In this document: positions 24,727 through 33,980 of the stretch, piece after piece | How positions within the stretch are numbered: the stretch's first letter is position 1 | How the letters are laid out: each line of letters opens with the position of its first letter | Origin: Methanosuratincola petrocarbonis | Lineage (GTDB): Archaea > Thermoproteota > Methanomethylicia > Methanomethylicales > Methanomethylicaceae | Length of the DNA stretch: 64,000 nt | Assembly (NCBI GenBank): GCA_030522375.1 | Contig: CP130488.1 | Span: 372,001 to 436,000 of the forward strand | Direction of reading: 5' to 3' | Program-made: the position numbers and the translations under genes | The notes under the pieces: generated by a model | Told to the model about the DNA's origin: nothing | The model's input: the letters and a program-made list of their open reading frames with translations, nothing else | Databases searched by the model: none

Positions 24727-25365
24727 TCAGAACCCTGCTTTCTCTCCTGTTGCGATTCCTGCTGGGAGGTCTGGGAACTTCTGCTTGACCCTCTGCTCTG
24801 CGACAGCCGCCGCCTCTCCGAGTATCTTCTGGGCGTCCTCGTTGGCGCTCTCAAAGTTGAGGCTGAGCCCGCTGCTCTGCCCTGCATCGACGAGTATGCC
24901 GCTCAAGAGCGTGCTGATGTCGCCGAGCTCCCTTTCCGCCTCTGGTAGCAGAGTTGAGATGCCCGCCCTGACATTCTTGATTACGCCCATCGCTGGTGCG
25001 AGAGTCACGACTATGTCTCCGAGCTCGGTCACTGTGCTGAGGCGCATCGCTATCTGCTCGAGCGCCATCCTGGCCTGCATCAGCATCTTGGACATCTTCC
25101 TAATCTCTGCAAGCTCGTTTGCATAGATCTTGGCGTGGTCTAGATCGTGCTTGGAGTAAGCGTCAACGACCTTGCTGAACATTATCCTGTCTCTTTCCTG
25201 GAATCTCTGGTTCGCTATGTCGAGCTTCTGCATCTGTAGTTGTATGGATCTCACTGCTGCCTCGAGCCTCGGCTTCAATGGGCCGGGGGGTCTGACAGAC
25301 TCCTTGACCCTAGAGCCAATGCCTGGGGTCTCCTTCCTCTCCCATCGGTTTGCGAAGTTGCTCAC
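24727..25365 (-). CDS. ESCRT-III/Snf7 family protein (CdvB paralogue)
   Basis: The 212-residue helical protein is closely related to the one at 6988-7596 over nearly its whole length. Shared positions include WER, GPLKP, DIA, KVVDAYSKHD, YANELAEIRKMSK and NEDAQKILGEAAAVAEQRVKQKFPDLPAG. The final FPDLPAG is a likely MIT-binding motif. It lacks a winged helix, like CdvB1/B2, which in Sulfolobus drive constriction after proteasome-dependent removal of CdvB. It lies 111 bases upstream of cdvB, with the TrmB-like regulator divergent on the other side. Confidence 0.9.
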   Translation of the reverse strand: MSNFANRWERKETPGIGSRVKESVRPPGPLKPRLEAAVRSIQLQMQKLDIANQRFQERDRIMFSKVVDAYSKHDLDHAKIYANELAEIRKMSKMLMQARMALEQIAMRLSTVTELGDIVVTLAPAMGVIKNVRAGISTLLPEAERELGDISTLLSGILVDAGQSSGLSLNFESANEDAQKILGEAAAVAEQRVKQKFPDLPAGIATGEKAGF

Positions 25366-25463
25366 TTTCGGTCACCACTCTAGGGTTTGATACGAATATT
25401 TTATAAGACTCGTGTGACCAGAATATCTTGTAACCGCAGTGTCTGTCCCTCCGGTGACAAAGT

Positions 25464-26804
25464 TTGGAGTTACAGGTAAAGCCGCTCGCCCAGTCCCTGA
25501 CCAAGTTCGGTCTGACCGAGTACGAGTCAATGGTTTACCTGACCCTTGTGAGGCATGGTAGATCCACGATCAAGGACATTGCGGCGAAGAGCATGGTGCC
25601 ACGGACAAAGATTTACCCCGTCCTGAAGAACCTCGAGAAACGGCGGCTTGTGACCTTTGTCCCGGGTAAGACAATCACCGCAAAGGCCCTTCCGCCTGAA
25701 AATTCACTGCTCAGCCCTATTAAAAATCTCGAGCAGGATCTCAAGACGATGAAGAAGACCATTGTGGAGCTCCGAAGGCTTCAAGAAAGCGTGATAGCCA
25801 CGGATCAGCTTGAGAAGAAGGAGTACTGGGTAACCCGGAGCCAAGAGGAGACTATCAAGAGAGTTTATGAGATCATCAACAATACCTCAGAGGAGATCGT
25901 TCTGACCTTGAACCACGAAGGACTCGAAGTTATATTCGACAACTTCTTCGAAGCACTCAACGATGCAACGAGGAACGACATCGAGGTCAAGATATTCATT
26001 AACTCAGCAAAGCAGGACTGCGAGATCCTCAGGAGGTTCTCTGACTTTTTCAAGATCAAGTACGTTCCATTCTCTCCAAAAGTAAACCTCCTGCTGGCGG
26101 ACGGAAAAGACCTCCTCATCTTCAAGAAGATAGCCTTAGTGGACAACAAGGGGTCTACGCTCCTAGCCGAGTACTATAGCGGTGGGAACATCTGCGATTA
26201 CCTCAGGGAGTACATGCGTGGGATCGATTGGTCCGCCTCAAAGGACTTTCAGATCGTCTATCCTGCTATCGAGAATGACTGGTTGAAGGAAGACCTGCTT
26301 GCTGGTCCCCAGTTCAACCAGGCTTCGCCTTACTTCTATCTCTATCTTCTGGACGCGATGTCAACTAAGATAAACCAGAAGCTCAACCCGACGCTGGTGG
26401 AGCTTGGGAGGAAGACAATTGAGGCAATGAAAAAAACTTCTTTGCCGAGTTTCCTGCCCTCCCTTCACCAGTCACTTAAGCTTCTCAGCTCGCTCGTCCT
26501 GCTCTACGAGGGGATAGAGTGGCGCTTCACATACGACGAGCCGCTTAACCTGATAACCTCAGAGGTGAGCGGCAACCTTTCGCCTGCTTTCAAGATAGCT
26601 GCCGACAGGGGTTTCCCAATACCTCCCATGATCTGGGGCTTCATACTCTACGGACTGCTTGATATATTCGGATTTGACTGCACAGTGATAGACTCGAGGT
26701 ACAGCCCAGAGAATTTCTGGGCGATACAGTACCAGCTCTCCTCAAAGCCTTCCGAACGCTCTGTGGCGATTGACGACAAGCAGCTCATTCAAAAGATAAA
26801 CTGA
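25464..26804 (+). CDS. TrmB-family regulator with extra C-terminal domain
   Basis: The N-terminal ~75 residues are the TrmB winged helix (KFGLTEYESMVYLTLVRHGRSTIKDIAAKS...KIYPVLKNLEKRRLV), followed by a coiled-coil linker and a phospholipase-D-like sensor region around residues 120-260. The last ~180 residues (from SPYFYLYLLDAMSTK) are not part of TrmB proteins I recognise, and include GFILYGLLDIFGFDCTVIDSRYSP. It probably senses an unknown ligand. TTG 25464 is preceded by GGTGA. It is divergent from the cdvB paralogue (98 bases apart), so control of cell-division genes is a reasonable guess only. Confidence 0.75.
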   Translation: MELQVKPLAQSLTKFGLTEYESMVYLTLVRHGRSTIKDIAAKSMVPRTKIYPVLKNLEKRRLVTFVPGKTITAKALPPENSLLSPIKNLEQDLKTMKKTIVELRRLQESVIATDQLEKKEYWVTRSQEETIKRVYEIINNTSEEIVLTLNHEGLEVIFDNFFEALNDATRNDIEVKIFINSAKQDCEILRRFSDFFKIKYVPFSPKVNLLLADGKDLLIFKKIALVDNKGSTLLAEYYSGGNICDYLREYMRGIDWSASKDFQIVYPAIENDWLKEDLLAGPQFNQASPYFYLYLLDAMSTKINQKLNPTLVELGRKTIEAMKKTSLPSFLPSLHQSLKLLSSLVLLYEGIEWRFTYDEPLNLITSEVSGNLSPAFKIAADRGFPIPPMIWGFILYGLLDIFGFDCTVIDSRYSPENFWAIQYQLSSKPSERSVAIDDKQLIQKIN

Positions 26805-26846
26805 ATTGAAATGGTTAGATAAAAAGTGAGATCCGTCTTCTGGGGC

Positions 26847-27053
26847 TCACTCTTTAGTTGTATAGGACCAAATCACAACGAGTATGACCGCAAATACTGC
26901 TCCGAAGAGCCCTGAAATGACCCACTCGGCCTGCAAGAGCATCGGCAGGACTTGGGCAAGCCAGGGCGATAGATTCTTGAGAAGGTAATACCCGGCCACA
27001 CCGATGAAATATCCTATAACCGCGATCGCCAAAAGCACTCCAGTTCTACCCAT
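26847..27053 (-). CDS. Small two-helix membrane protein
   Basis: The 68-residue protein has two clear hydrophobic helices (VLLAIAVIGYFIGVAGYYLL and VISGLFGAVFAVILVVIWSY) and a charged tail. The composition and complete frame favour a real gene, though no family is recognised. It is convergent with the TrmB-like gene. Confidence 0.5.
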   Translation of the reverse strand: MGRTGVLLAIAVIGYFIGVAGYYLLKNLSPWLAQVLPMLLQAEWVISGLFGAVFAVILVVIWSYTTKE

Positions 27054-27234
27054 TCAATCTCCTCCACGTGAATCCATCTCTACAATGTTGGGATATAAGC
27101 GTTGCTAATCTGAAAATATTGGGCGCTGTTATGGATCTTTGTTCTGGCTGAAATTGGCTTCTGGTTTCTGATGCACAACTTTTTATCTTATGCGCCAGAT
27201 CATCTATCTAGTCTAGTCTTCGGAGATAGTTGCC

Positions 27235-28452
27235 ATGTTGAATGTCGAAGCTGTCCGCAAGGACTTTCCTTTCATTAGGCCAGGTCGTGTGTACTTGGAC
27301 TCGGCGTCCACAAGCCTGACGCCTGAGCCCGTCTTGGCGAAGATGCTTGAGTACTACCGGGATTACCGTGCCAATGTGGGCAGGGGGATTTACGTCGCAT
27401 CCAGGCGTGCGACAGACGAGTTCGAGGCTGCAAGGGAGAAGCTCGCCAGACTGATAAACGCCAAGCCAGGAGAGATAATTTTCGTCAGAAACACCTCGGA
27501 AGCGATGAACCTTGTGGCATCAGGCTTGGATCTGAGACCTGGCGACAAAGTGGTAACGACTATCCAAGAGCACCATTCCAATTACATTGTCTGGCTGAGG
27601 GAAAAAGCACGGAAGCGGATCGATCTCAGGGTGGTGGGCGCAGACGCTTTCGGAGATTTGAACATTACGGAGATCCAGGACGAAATAGAAAGAGGAGCGA
27701 AGCTCGTCTCAATGACGCATGTTTCGAATGTGCTTGGCGTGAGGAACCCCGTCGAAGAGATTGGAAAAGCCTGCAGGAAGAATGGGGTCCTCCTGCTCGT
27801 TGACGGTGCCCAATCCGTCCCACATATGCGCATTGATGTTAAGAGGATCGGCTGCGACTTTCTTGCCTTTTCTGGGCACAAGATGTGTGGACCAACTGGG
27901 GCAGGGGCTCTTTACATCAGGGAAGACCTTCAGGGAGATCTCGAGCCGCTATGTATAGGCGGAGGGTCGATTGAAGATGTCGGTGTGGACTACTATGCGC
28001 TCAGGAGCGGCCCTTATCGGTTTGAGGCTGGGACTCCAGCAATAGCTGAAGTGATCGGGATGGGGGCAGCCGCAGAATACCTAATGGGTATCGGGATGGA
28101 AAACATTGAGGCACATGAGGCGGAGCTCACCAGAGAAATGTTAGAAGCCATAAAAGTCAACCACAAGATCAAAGTCTACGGATCTCTTGATGCGAAAAGG
28201 CGGAATGGGATCATTTCCTTCAATCTCGAAGGGATGGATCCGCATGATGTTGCACTTGCCCTTGACCGTGCCGCTGGGATCATGGTCCGCTCTGGGCACC
28301 ACTGCGCGCTCCCGCTTATGAAGGAAGCCCTGAAGATCGGGACTGGGTCGGTCAGGGCATCTGTGTACCTCTACAACACCAAGCCCGAGGTCAGGGCATT
28401 CGTTGAAACCCTCTCAAAGATCTCCGAATCCGGTACAAGCGGTACGCAGTAG
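27235..28452 (+). CDS. Cysteine desulfurase, SufS-like
   Basis: This 405-residue class V aminotransferase-fold PLP enzyme has the aspartate-glutamine pair in LLVDGAQSVPH, the PLP lysine in FSGHKMCGPTG and the catalytic cysteine in RSGHHCALPLM, the RxGxHCA-type motif of the SufS/CsdA group. It takes sulfur from cysteine as a persulfide for Fe-S assembly or tRNA thiolation. It may feed sulfur to the split ThiI or the many Fe-S proteins here (inference). No suf scaffold genes are adjacent. Confidence 0.9.
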   Translation: MLNVEAVRKDFPFIRPGRVYLDSASTSLTPEPVLAKMLEYYRDYRANVGRGIYVASRRATDEFEAAREKLARLINAKPGEIIFVRNTSEAMNLVASGLDLRPGDKVVTTIQEHHSNYIVWLREKARKRIDLRVVGADAFGDLNITEIQDEIERGAKLVSMTHVSNVLGVRNPVEEIGKACRKNGVLLLVDGAQSVPHMRIDVKRIGCDFLAFSGHKMCGPTGAGALYIREDLQGDLEPLCIGGGSIEDVGVDYYALRSGPYRFEAGTPAIAEVIGMGAAAEYLMGIGMENIEAHEAELTREMLEAIKVNHKIKVYGSLDAKRRNGIISFNLEGMDPHDVALALDRAAGIMVRSGHHCALPLMKEALKIGTGSVRASVYLYNTKPEVRAFVETLSKISESGTSGTQ

Positions 28453-28624
28453 ACCTTTCCCTGACGATTTTACCTGAGCAATGATTTCCTGATCTTCCTA
28501 TTGCCCCAGGGAAGGGCCTTTGCACCGATCATAAGCCTTTTAAGCGAAAAATAGTCCTCAAATCTTGAGGTCTGGAAAATGGGGGATTTAGTTTGCTAGG
28601 CAGCTGCCTTGCACAGTCGCCAAG

Positions 28625-28816
28625 GTGCTCGAAATTATAGCCTCAGAAGGACCTGCGACTCAGAGCGACATACGGAAGAAAACTTCCATCCCTCCCCGAA
28701 CAGTGAAATACGCGATAAAGTCCCTCAGGGAAAGCGGCATGATAAAGGAGATCCCGGATTGGAAGGATATGCGCAAGAAGATTTATTTTGTGCAGCGGCA
28801 TCGGCTGACCGCTTAG
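28625..28816 (+). CDS. Small winged-helix DNA-binding protein
   Basis: The 63-residue protein is almost only a winged helix-turn-helix: LEIIASEGPATQSDIRKKTSIPPRTVKYAIKSLRESGMIKEI, then a short wing DMRKKIYF. It begins with GTG 28625, the first usable start after an in-frame stop at 28589. It resembles MarR- or TrmB-type minimal regulators common in archaea. It is encoded 43 bases before the DUF362 gene on the same strand. Its target is unknown. Confidence 0.65.
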   Translation: MLEIIASEGPATQSDIRKKTSIPPRTVKYAIKSLRESGMIKEIPDWKDMRKKIYFVQRHRLTA

Positions 28817-28859
28817 GAAAACCGTTAAATCTTTCCATTTTTTTCACCTTTTATCAGGA

Positions 28860-29972
28860 ATGTGTTCGGAGATCTTAAGCTTGAAGTACCAAGTGGCAAT
28901 CGTCGACTTTTCAGGTGATTATTTTTCCGCAGTCAGCAGCGCGCTTGCCTTTTTGGGCTGGGCTCCAGAAGAAGGCACAAGCTACTTGATCAAGCCTAAC
29001 ATGCTGAACTCAAAGACAGCAGACGAAGGGGTGACAACGGACCCCGGGATAGTCTCCGCTTTGATAGGGGTGCTTAGGGGGAAGGGGTGCCGGGCGTGCA
29101 TCGGGGATTCGCCAGGCAACGCATACCCCGGGAAGGCAAGGGCAGTCTTTGAGAGTACAGGCATGATGAAAGCAATCCTCGAGGCTGGAGGTGAGTTCTT
29201 GGACTTCGAGGGGCAGCCACCCGTAATCGGTCACATAAACAGCGAACTTGTCGCCTCCGTCCCATTCTCGAAGCACATTCTAGAGCACAAGATCATTAAT
29301 GTCCCAAAGCTGAAGACGCACGTCCAGACTGTGATGACTGGAGCCGTGAAGAATTTGTCCTTCGGCTGCATACAGGGGGCGAGCAAGTCGAAGCTCCATA
29401 CCATAGGCAACACTCCGGAAAAGATGGCAAAGGCTATTATTGATGTGTATTCGTACATCCGCGAGAGAGTTTCCCTCAACCTCATGGATGCGATAGTCTG
29501 CATGGACGGTAATGGCCCATCATTCGGCAGAGCCCGGCGCATTTCGAAAATACTTGCGAGCAGGGATGCGCTGGCGCTTGACATGGTTGCATTCAGGATG
29601 GCTGGAATCGATCCGCTTTGCGTGCCATATGTAAGGGAGGGGGCGTGCCGCGGGATAGGTCCATCCAGTGAGGATGAGATCGATGTGATTGGTGGACCGC
29701 TGCCAAACTACGAATTCAAGATGCCCTCGACTTTACTCCGGGGCCTCTCCCTGAGGTTTGGTTCTGTGGTTAAGCGCTTCGTCCCCAGAATTTACTTCGA
29801 CAAGGACCGTTGCGTAAAGTGCGGTGAATGCGCTGGGATCTGCCCCGAAGGGGCAATTGAGATGGCGGAGTACCCTGAGGTGGATGATTCGAAGTGCATC
29901 AGATGCTACGCTTGCTATGAGGTCTGCGAGTACAATGCGGTCAAGATTAAGCAGAAGGCATTGCCACTGTAG
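28860..29972 (+). CDS. DUF362 domain protein with two 4Fe-4S clusters
   Basis: The 370-residue protein has an N-terminal DUF362 region (IKPNMLNS, GDSPGN, INVPKLKTHVQTVMTGAVKNL, blocks I associate with that family) and a C-terminal 2x4Fe-4S ferredoxin domain, CVKCGECAGICPEGAIEM and CIRCYACYEVCEYNAV. Members occur widely in anaerobes and are thought to take part in redox reactions; the substrate is unknown. It may be controlled by the small winged-helix protein just upstream. Confidence 0.82.
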   Translation: MCSEILSLKYQVAIVDFSGDYFSAVSSALAFLGWAPEEGTSYLIKPNMLNSKTADEGVTTDPGIVSALIGVLRGKGCRACIGDSPGNAYPGKARAVFESTGMMKAILEAGGEFLDFEGQPPVIGHINSELVASVPFSKHILEHKIINVPKLKTHVQTVMTGAVKNLSFGCIQGASKSKLHTIGNTPEKMAKAIIDVYSYIRERVSLNLMDAIVCMDGNGPSFGRARRISKILASRDALALDMVAFRMAGIDPLCVPYVREGACRGIGPSSEDEIDVIGGPLPNYEFKMPSTLLRGLSLRFGSVVKRFVPRIYFDKDRCVKCGECAGICPEGAIEMAEYPEVDDSKCIRCYACYEVCEYNAVKIKQKALPL

Positions 29973-30057
29973 CGCTTGCTGCCTGATCAGGCTCAAACCG
30001 ACAAATTTAGGCTGCCTGTTTCACCAGAGGACCGCTCCCCCCTGCCTAACATATCCT

Positions 30058-31125
30058 TCAAGAGTCGTCTTCGACACCTTCAGCGCCCGCTTCATTACCC
30101 TTCTCGTGCCCCCCGTCCTTTTGTTTCCTTATGGGAATGTCCATGAGCCACACAGGTCGCCTTGGGGACTTGTCTAGCTCAAGCCTAAAAATGTCGAACC
30201 TGTTGTAATACCCGATGATGTCGTGAACCTGCTTGTGCTCTATGCTCCTCGACGTGTCTATATCTGCAGTGATTATCCCTTCCTCTCCGACAAGTGGATC
30301 GCATAGGTGCTCTCCTTGGGGTCCCAGTATCATTGTGGCCGCTCTCGGCGTCTTCTCTAGGATCCCTTTGATCTCTTCGTTTCCCATCGAAATCTCCTCA
30401 ATTGAACTCGCGTCCAGAGCGCATGATACGACGATGTTGAAAACCTTCCCCTCGAAGGAATGGGCTGCTGACCTGATCCTGATGGCCTCTGTCAGGTCAT
30501 AGTTTTCCGAAGCACCCGGTCGCTTGAACGGGAAAGCAGGCGGATAAGTCGCGATATGGATCTGCTCACCTTGTGCGAGCATCGCGTACCTCGCAAGCGG
30601 GTTTGTATTTTCGCCGCAGATGAGCACCCCGATCCTTCCGATCTCGGTCTTTGCGGGCTCTAGCCCTTCGGCATCTCCGTTAGCCCAGGTAAGCTTTTCG
30701 GCCCATGTGGGGACCAGCTTTCTCCTGTGGTTTACTAGCCTTCCCGTCCTGTCAAATAGCAGATTGGAGTTCCACATGGTGCCCATGCTGTAGGGGGCTT
30801 TCTCGGTGACGCCCACCGAAAGGAACACTTTGTTCTCCCATGCGATTCCGGCGATCTTTTCGAATTGAGGGCTTGGGATCTCCAGGGCGTTGTCGAAGAG
30901 CCTTCGGAAGAAGATCTGCTGATCCATCGGGGGATACACCATGTTCCATAGGGGGAACGCAGGCACGAAGCTCTCACCGAATACTACGAGGTCTGCCCCT
31001 TTCCCTGCGGCTTCTGCCACTAGTCCTTCCATCTTCTCGATTGTAGCATCGCGATTCAAAAATACGGGGGCTGCCTGAACCCCTGCAGCGCGGAGTTTTG
31101 GGTACGTGTCTCCAACATGATCCAA
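30058..31125 (-). CDS. Nitrilase-superfamily carbon-nitrogen hydrolase
   Basis: The catalytic triad is visible: Glu51 in FGESFVPAFP, Lys136 in NHRRKLVPT and Cys170 in VLICGENTNP. The FGESFVPAFPLW and CGENTNPLARYAMLAQGE signatures are those of true nitrilases and cyanide-type hydratases rather than amidases. It hydrolyses an organic nitrile to an acid plus ammonia, substrate unknown. At 355 residues the length is normal. The C-terminal 25 residues are charged and low-complexity. It follows korB on the same strand after 47 bases and may be in the same transcript. Confidence 0.87.
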   Translation of the reverse strand: MDHVGDTYPKLRAAGVQAAPVFLNRDATIEKMEGLVAEAAGKGADLVVFGESFVPAFPLWNMVYPPMDQQIFFRRLFDNALEIPSPQFEKIAGIAWENKVFLSVGVTEKAPYSMGTMWNSNLLFDRTGRLVNHRRKLVPTWAEKLTWANGDAEGLEPAKTEIGRIGVLICGENTNPLARYAMLAQGEQIHIATYPPAFPFKRPGASENYDLTEAIRIRSAAHSFEGKVFNIVVSCALDASSIEEISMGNEEIKGILEKTPRAATMILGPQGEHLCDPLVGEEGIITADIDTSRSIEHKQVHDIIGYYNRFDIFRLELDKSPRRPVWLMDIPIRKQKDGGHEKGNEAGAEGVEDDS

Positions 31126-31172
31126 AAATATCCCCAGTAATATCTTCTCCCCGAGACATAAAAATGGATGTG

Positions 31173-32078
31173 TTAGGGGATGTAGAATTTCTGGAATGTC
31201 TTCTCGAGATCAATTGATAATGGCGCGCCGCTTTTCTCCACTTCTTGGGCTGCTGGCGGCTCAGCTGCATAGTGTTTGTAGATTGATGCGAGCCTTTTGC
31301 CGAACGGGTCTTTTCGTTTATCGATAAGTATGGTGCCAAGAGCCTTCTTCTCACCCGACTCTATGCCAATAATCCCCTGTGCCTTCTTGACAGCATCCTC
31401 GTCATCCTTCACAACCGGGTCCCAGTCCTTGAGGTAGTAGGTGTTCTTCTCCACCCAGTCCATCGTTACTATGTTGTTCCATGTCGGGCAGGGCTGGATC
31501 ACCTCGAGGATGCCTGCGCCGCTGTGCGAAATCCCTTGCTTCAGGCACGCCTTCAGGTGCTCGATGTTGTATGCATAGCTCCTGGCCAGGAACGTGTAAC
31601 CAGACGCAATTCCGAGCAGGATAGGGTTCACGGCGCTGTTTACATTGGGGAATGCCAGCGATTTCGTCTTTTTGCCGAGCTGCAGCGTTGGAGACGCCTG
31701 CCCTTTTGTTAGCCCGTAGACCCCGTTGTTGTGCACAACAACGAGTATCTCTGGGTTCCTTCTCCCCATTGCTATAAGGTGGCCCATTCCTATCCCGAGG
31801 AGGTCTCCGTCGCCTCCGTGGACTATTACCTTCAAATCGGGGTTTGAGGCTTTTATTCCGGTTGCGAACGGTATTGCCCTGCCGTGGAGCGTGTGCACCC
31901 CGGGGACTTTGACGAAGTGCGGTATCTTGCCGCTGCACCCTATCCCCGAGACCAGGACTATCTCTTCCCTCCTGATTCCAAGCTCAGAGAGCACCCCCTT
32001 GAGGGCGGTGAAGATCCCGAAGTTACCGCAGCCAGGGCACCAGTCAGGCCAGACTCCGCTGTTCCAGTCCGTCGACAT
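31173..32078 (-). CDS. korB: 2-oxoacid:ferredoxin oxidoreductase beta subunit
   Basis: The 301-residue thiamine-pyrophosphate-binding subunit has WCPGCGNFG near the N-terminus, the VSGIGCSGKIPHF segment, and the GDGDLLGIGMGHLIAMGRRN TPP/magnesium motif with NNGVYGLTKGQASPT. With the alpha subunit encoded 1 base upstream it oxidises a 2-oxoacid (pyruvate, 2-oxoglutarate or others) to the acyl-CoA and reduces ferredoxin. The two-subunit form is typical of Sulfolobus-like and many TACK archaea. The substrate preference cannot be read by eye. Confidence 0.93.
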   Translation of the reverse strand: MSTDWNSGVWPDWCPGCGNFGIFTALKGVLSELGIRREEIVLVSGIGCSGKIPHFVKVPGVHTLHGRAIPFATGIKASNPDLKVIVHGGDGDLLGIGMGHLIAMGRRNPEILVVVHNNGVYGLTKGQASPTLQLGKKTKSLAFPNVNSAVNPILLGIASGYTFLARSYAYNIEHLKACLKQGISHSGAGILEVIQPCPTWNNIVTMDWVEKNTYYLKDWDPVVKDDEDAVKKAQGIIGIESGEKKALGTILIDKRKDPFGKRLASIYKHYAAEPPAAQEVEKSGAPLSIDLEKTFQKFYIP

Positions 32079-32079
32079 C

Positions 32080-33972
32080 TCACTCGCCTCCCGTGAGGAT
32101 TACCCTCTCCTCCCCGCCCTTTACGCGCATGTAGGCGTTGACGACTTCGTCTTGCGTTATCAGCCTTCCGGTGTATTTCAAGATCCTGTTCTTGATTTTC
32201 AATCCGGTCTTCCACCCGATCAGCTCTGCGAGCTGCCCCATGTAGTTCGCCTCAAGCCCTATCGCGCTCCTTGCCTTCGAGAGGTAATTCGACACAAGGT
32301 CGACAGGGAATGGTTCGATCATCCTTACCTGGAGGACCGCTATTTTGGAACCGGTCGCCTGCAGCTCTGGCAGCGCATCTACAGCAGCGCCTGTTGTCAC
32401 ACCCCATGTGACCAAAAGGTCTTCGAAATCCCCATCGCCAAACAGGACTGCCTTGTCGCCGTCTGGGACCTCCTTAAGGATCTTCTCGCTCTTCGACATC
32501 CTCTTATCATACATCCTCCTCCTGTTCTCCGGATCCTCCGAGATATGGCCCGACTCGTCGTGTTCATCCCCTGTGTACCACATCAGTTCCTCGCCGAGGA
32601 AGGCCCTTGGAGAGACAGGATCCTCGCCGAAAGCAAACCTCCTGTACTCCCAAGCCCCTTTCACAATCCGCTTTCCGCGATCTACCCTTCCCAAGCTTGG
32701 GGGGCTGATCGTTGTCACACAGTTGGCTATGCCCTTGTCGAGGAGGTGGATCACTGGGACTTGGTACCTTTCAGCAAAGTTCATGCACTTCAAGGAGTCG
32801 TCCAAGGCCTCCTGATGGCTGCCCGATGCCAGTACGATCCTCTGAAACTCTCCGTGCCCAGAGGTGATCGCGAAGAGCAGATCCGACTGGCTGTGTCGGG
32901 TCGGCAGACCCGTCGACGGCCCTCCCCTCTGGTAATATGTGATCACTACTGGGACCTCATTAATTCCTGCCCAACCTATCCCCTCGACCATCAGCGAGAA
33001 GCCAGGTCCGCTCGTGCATGTCGCAGCCCTGACGCCTGTCAGCGCCCCCCCGATCGCCATGCAGATCGCAGAGATCTCGTCCTCAGCCTGTATCACAATC
33101 GGCGATCCCACTATTTCGCCTTCTGGACCGAACAGGCTGGAGTGCTGCTCAATTACAAACGACTCGTCTGCGGCAGGGGTTATGGGGTAGTATGTCTGCA
33201 GCCTGAGCCCGCCAATGAGCTTCCCTATCGCGACTGCGTCGTTCCCGGCGACAAGCATCCTCTTCCCGCGGGCAGATCCTTTTTCAAACATGCCTTTTGT
33301 GACTGCCCCCTTGGTTTTAGACAGCTCGTCGAAGCCATCGCTGACTGCATTCGCGACCGCCCTGTTCAATTCCCTGGCATCAGCTTTTTCCATGAAGAGC
33401 GAATCAATCGCCTCGAATATCGTGTCTATCGGCATTCCGGCACCCCGCAGGAGCGCGGTCGTCATTGCAGTATTCATAGCCCTCTCTATCATCGGAGAAG
33501 CCAGTTTGGTCTTCTCTGCTATGATCTCTGAGAACGGGAATGGAAGAATGACCTTCCCCTTCCTCTCAAGCCATTCATCCAGCTCTTTGACCGTGGTTCC
33601 TACGTTATCCCTCTCCAATTCTGCTTTCAGCCTCTCGAGCCTCTCCTTTTCCATAGGGGGGAGCTTTGTGATTGGTTTGTCAAGTAGGGCGGCGTCGTGG
33701 ATGAGTATGCCGCCAGGTCTCAGATCCTTATAGTGCGTGGCAATAGTTTCGACGTCAAGGGCCCCGACAAAGTCCACGGGATATTTTATGCTCCTGATCC
33801 GTTCGTACGATGCCCTTATGTGCGAGTAGCTGTGCTTCCCCTTTATGTTTGAGTGGTATTCCCGGTTGGCGAAAACCTCGAGACCGTGGATCGCCAGGGC
33901 TCTCACCGCCAGCATTCCTGCAGTCTCAATACCGCCCCCCTGCGGCCCTCCGATTATGAGGTTGAAGTCCAT
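32080..33972 (-). CDS. korA: 2-oxoacid:ferredoxin oxidoreductase alpha subunit (gamma-alpha fusion)
   Basis: The 630-residue protein is a natural fusion. Residues 1-190 are the gamma domain (GGPQGGGIETAGMLAVRA), followed by the alpha domain with the YPITPAADESF motif that marks archaeal broad-specificity 2-oxoacid:ferredoxin oxidoreductases. The TSGPGFSLMVEGIGWAG segment is standard. It pairs with korB one base downstream. A small cysteine-rich protein gene lies 8 bases upstream and likely shares the transcript. Domain order and length match the Sulfolobus enzyme. Confidence 0.93.
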   Translation of the reverse strand: MDFNLIIGGPQGGGIETAGMLAVRALAIHGLEVFANREYHSNIKGKHSYSHIRASYERIRSIKYPVDFVGALDVETIATHYKDLRPGGILIHDAALLDKPITKLPPMEKERLERLKAELERDNVGTTVKELDEWLERKGKVILPFPFSEIIAEKTKLASPMIERAMNTAMTTALLRGAGMPIDTIFEAIDSLFMEKADARELNRAVANAVSDGFDELSKTKGAVTKGMFEKGSARGKRMLVAGNDAVAIGKLIGGLRLQTYYPITPAADESFVIEQHSSLFGPEGEIVGSPIVIQAEDEISAICMAIGGALTGVRAATCTSGPGFSLMVEGIGWAGINEVPVVITYYQRGGPSTGLPTRHSQSDLLFAITSGHGEFQRIVLASGSHQEALDDSLKCMNFAERYQVPVIHLLDKGIANCVTTISPPSLGRVDRGKRIVKGAWEYRRFAFGEDPVSPRAFLGEELMWYTGDEHDESGHISEDPENRRRMYDKRMSKSEKILKEVPDGDKAVLFGDGDFEDLLVTWGVTTGAAVDALPELQATGSKIAVLQVRMIEPFPVDLVSNYLSKARSAIGLEANYMGQLAELIGWKTGLKIKNRILKYTGRLITQDEVVNAYMRVKGGEERVILTGGE

Positions 33973-33980
33973 GTTAATTG

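Noticed and set aside
31726..33531. A 601-codon open frame on the plus strand
   Set aside because: It lies antisense to korA and korB, whose motifs are unmistakable. The plus-strand translation has no recognisable domain, so it is a codon-bias shadow.
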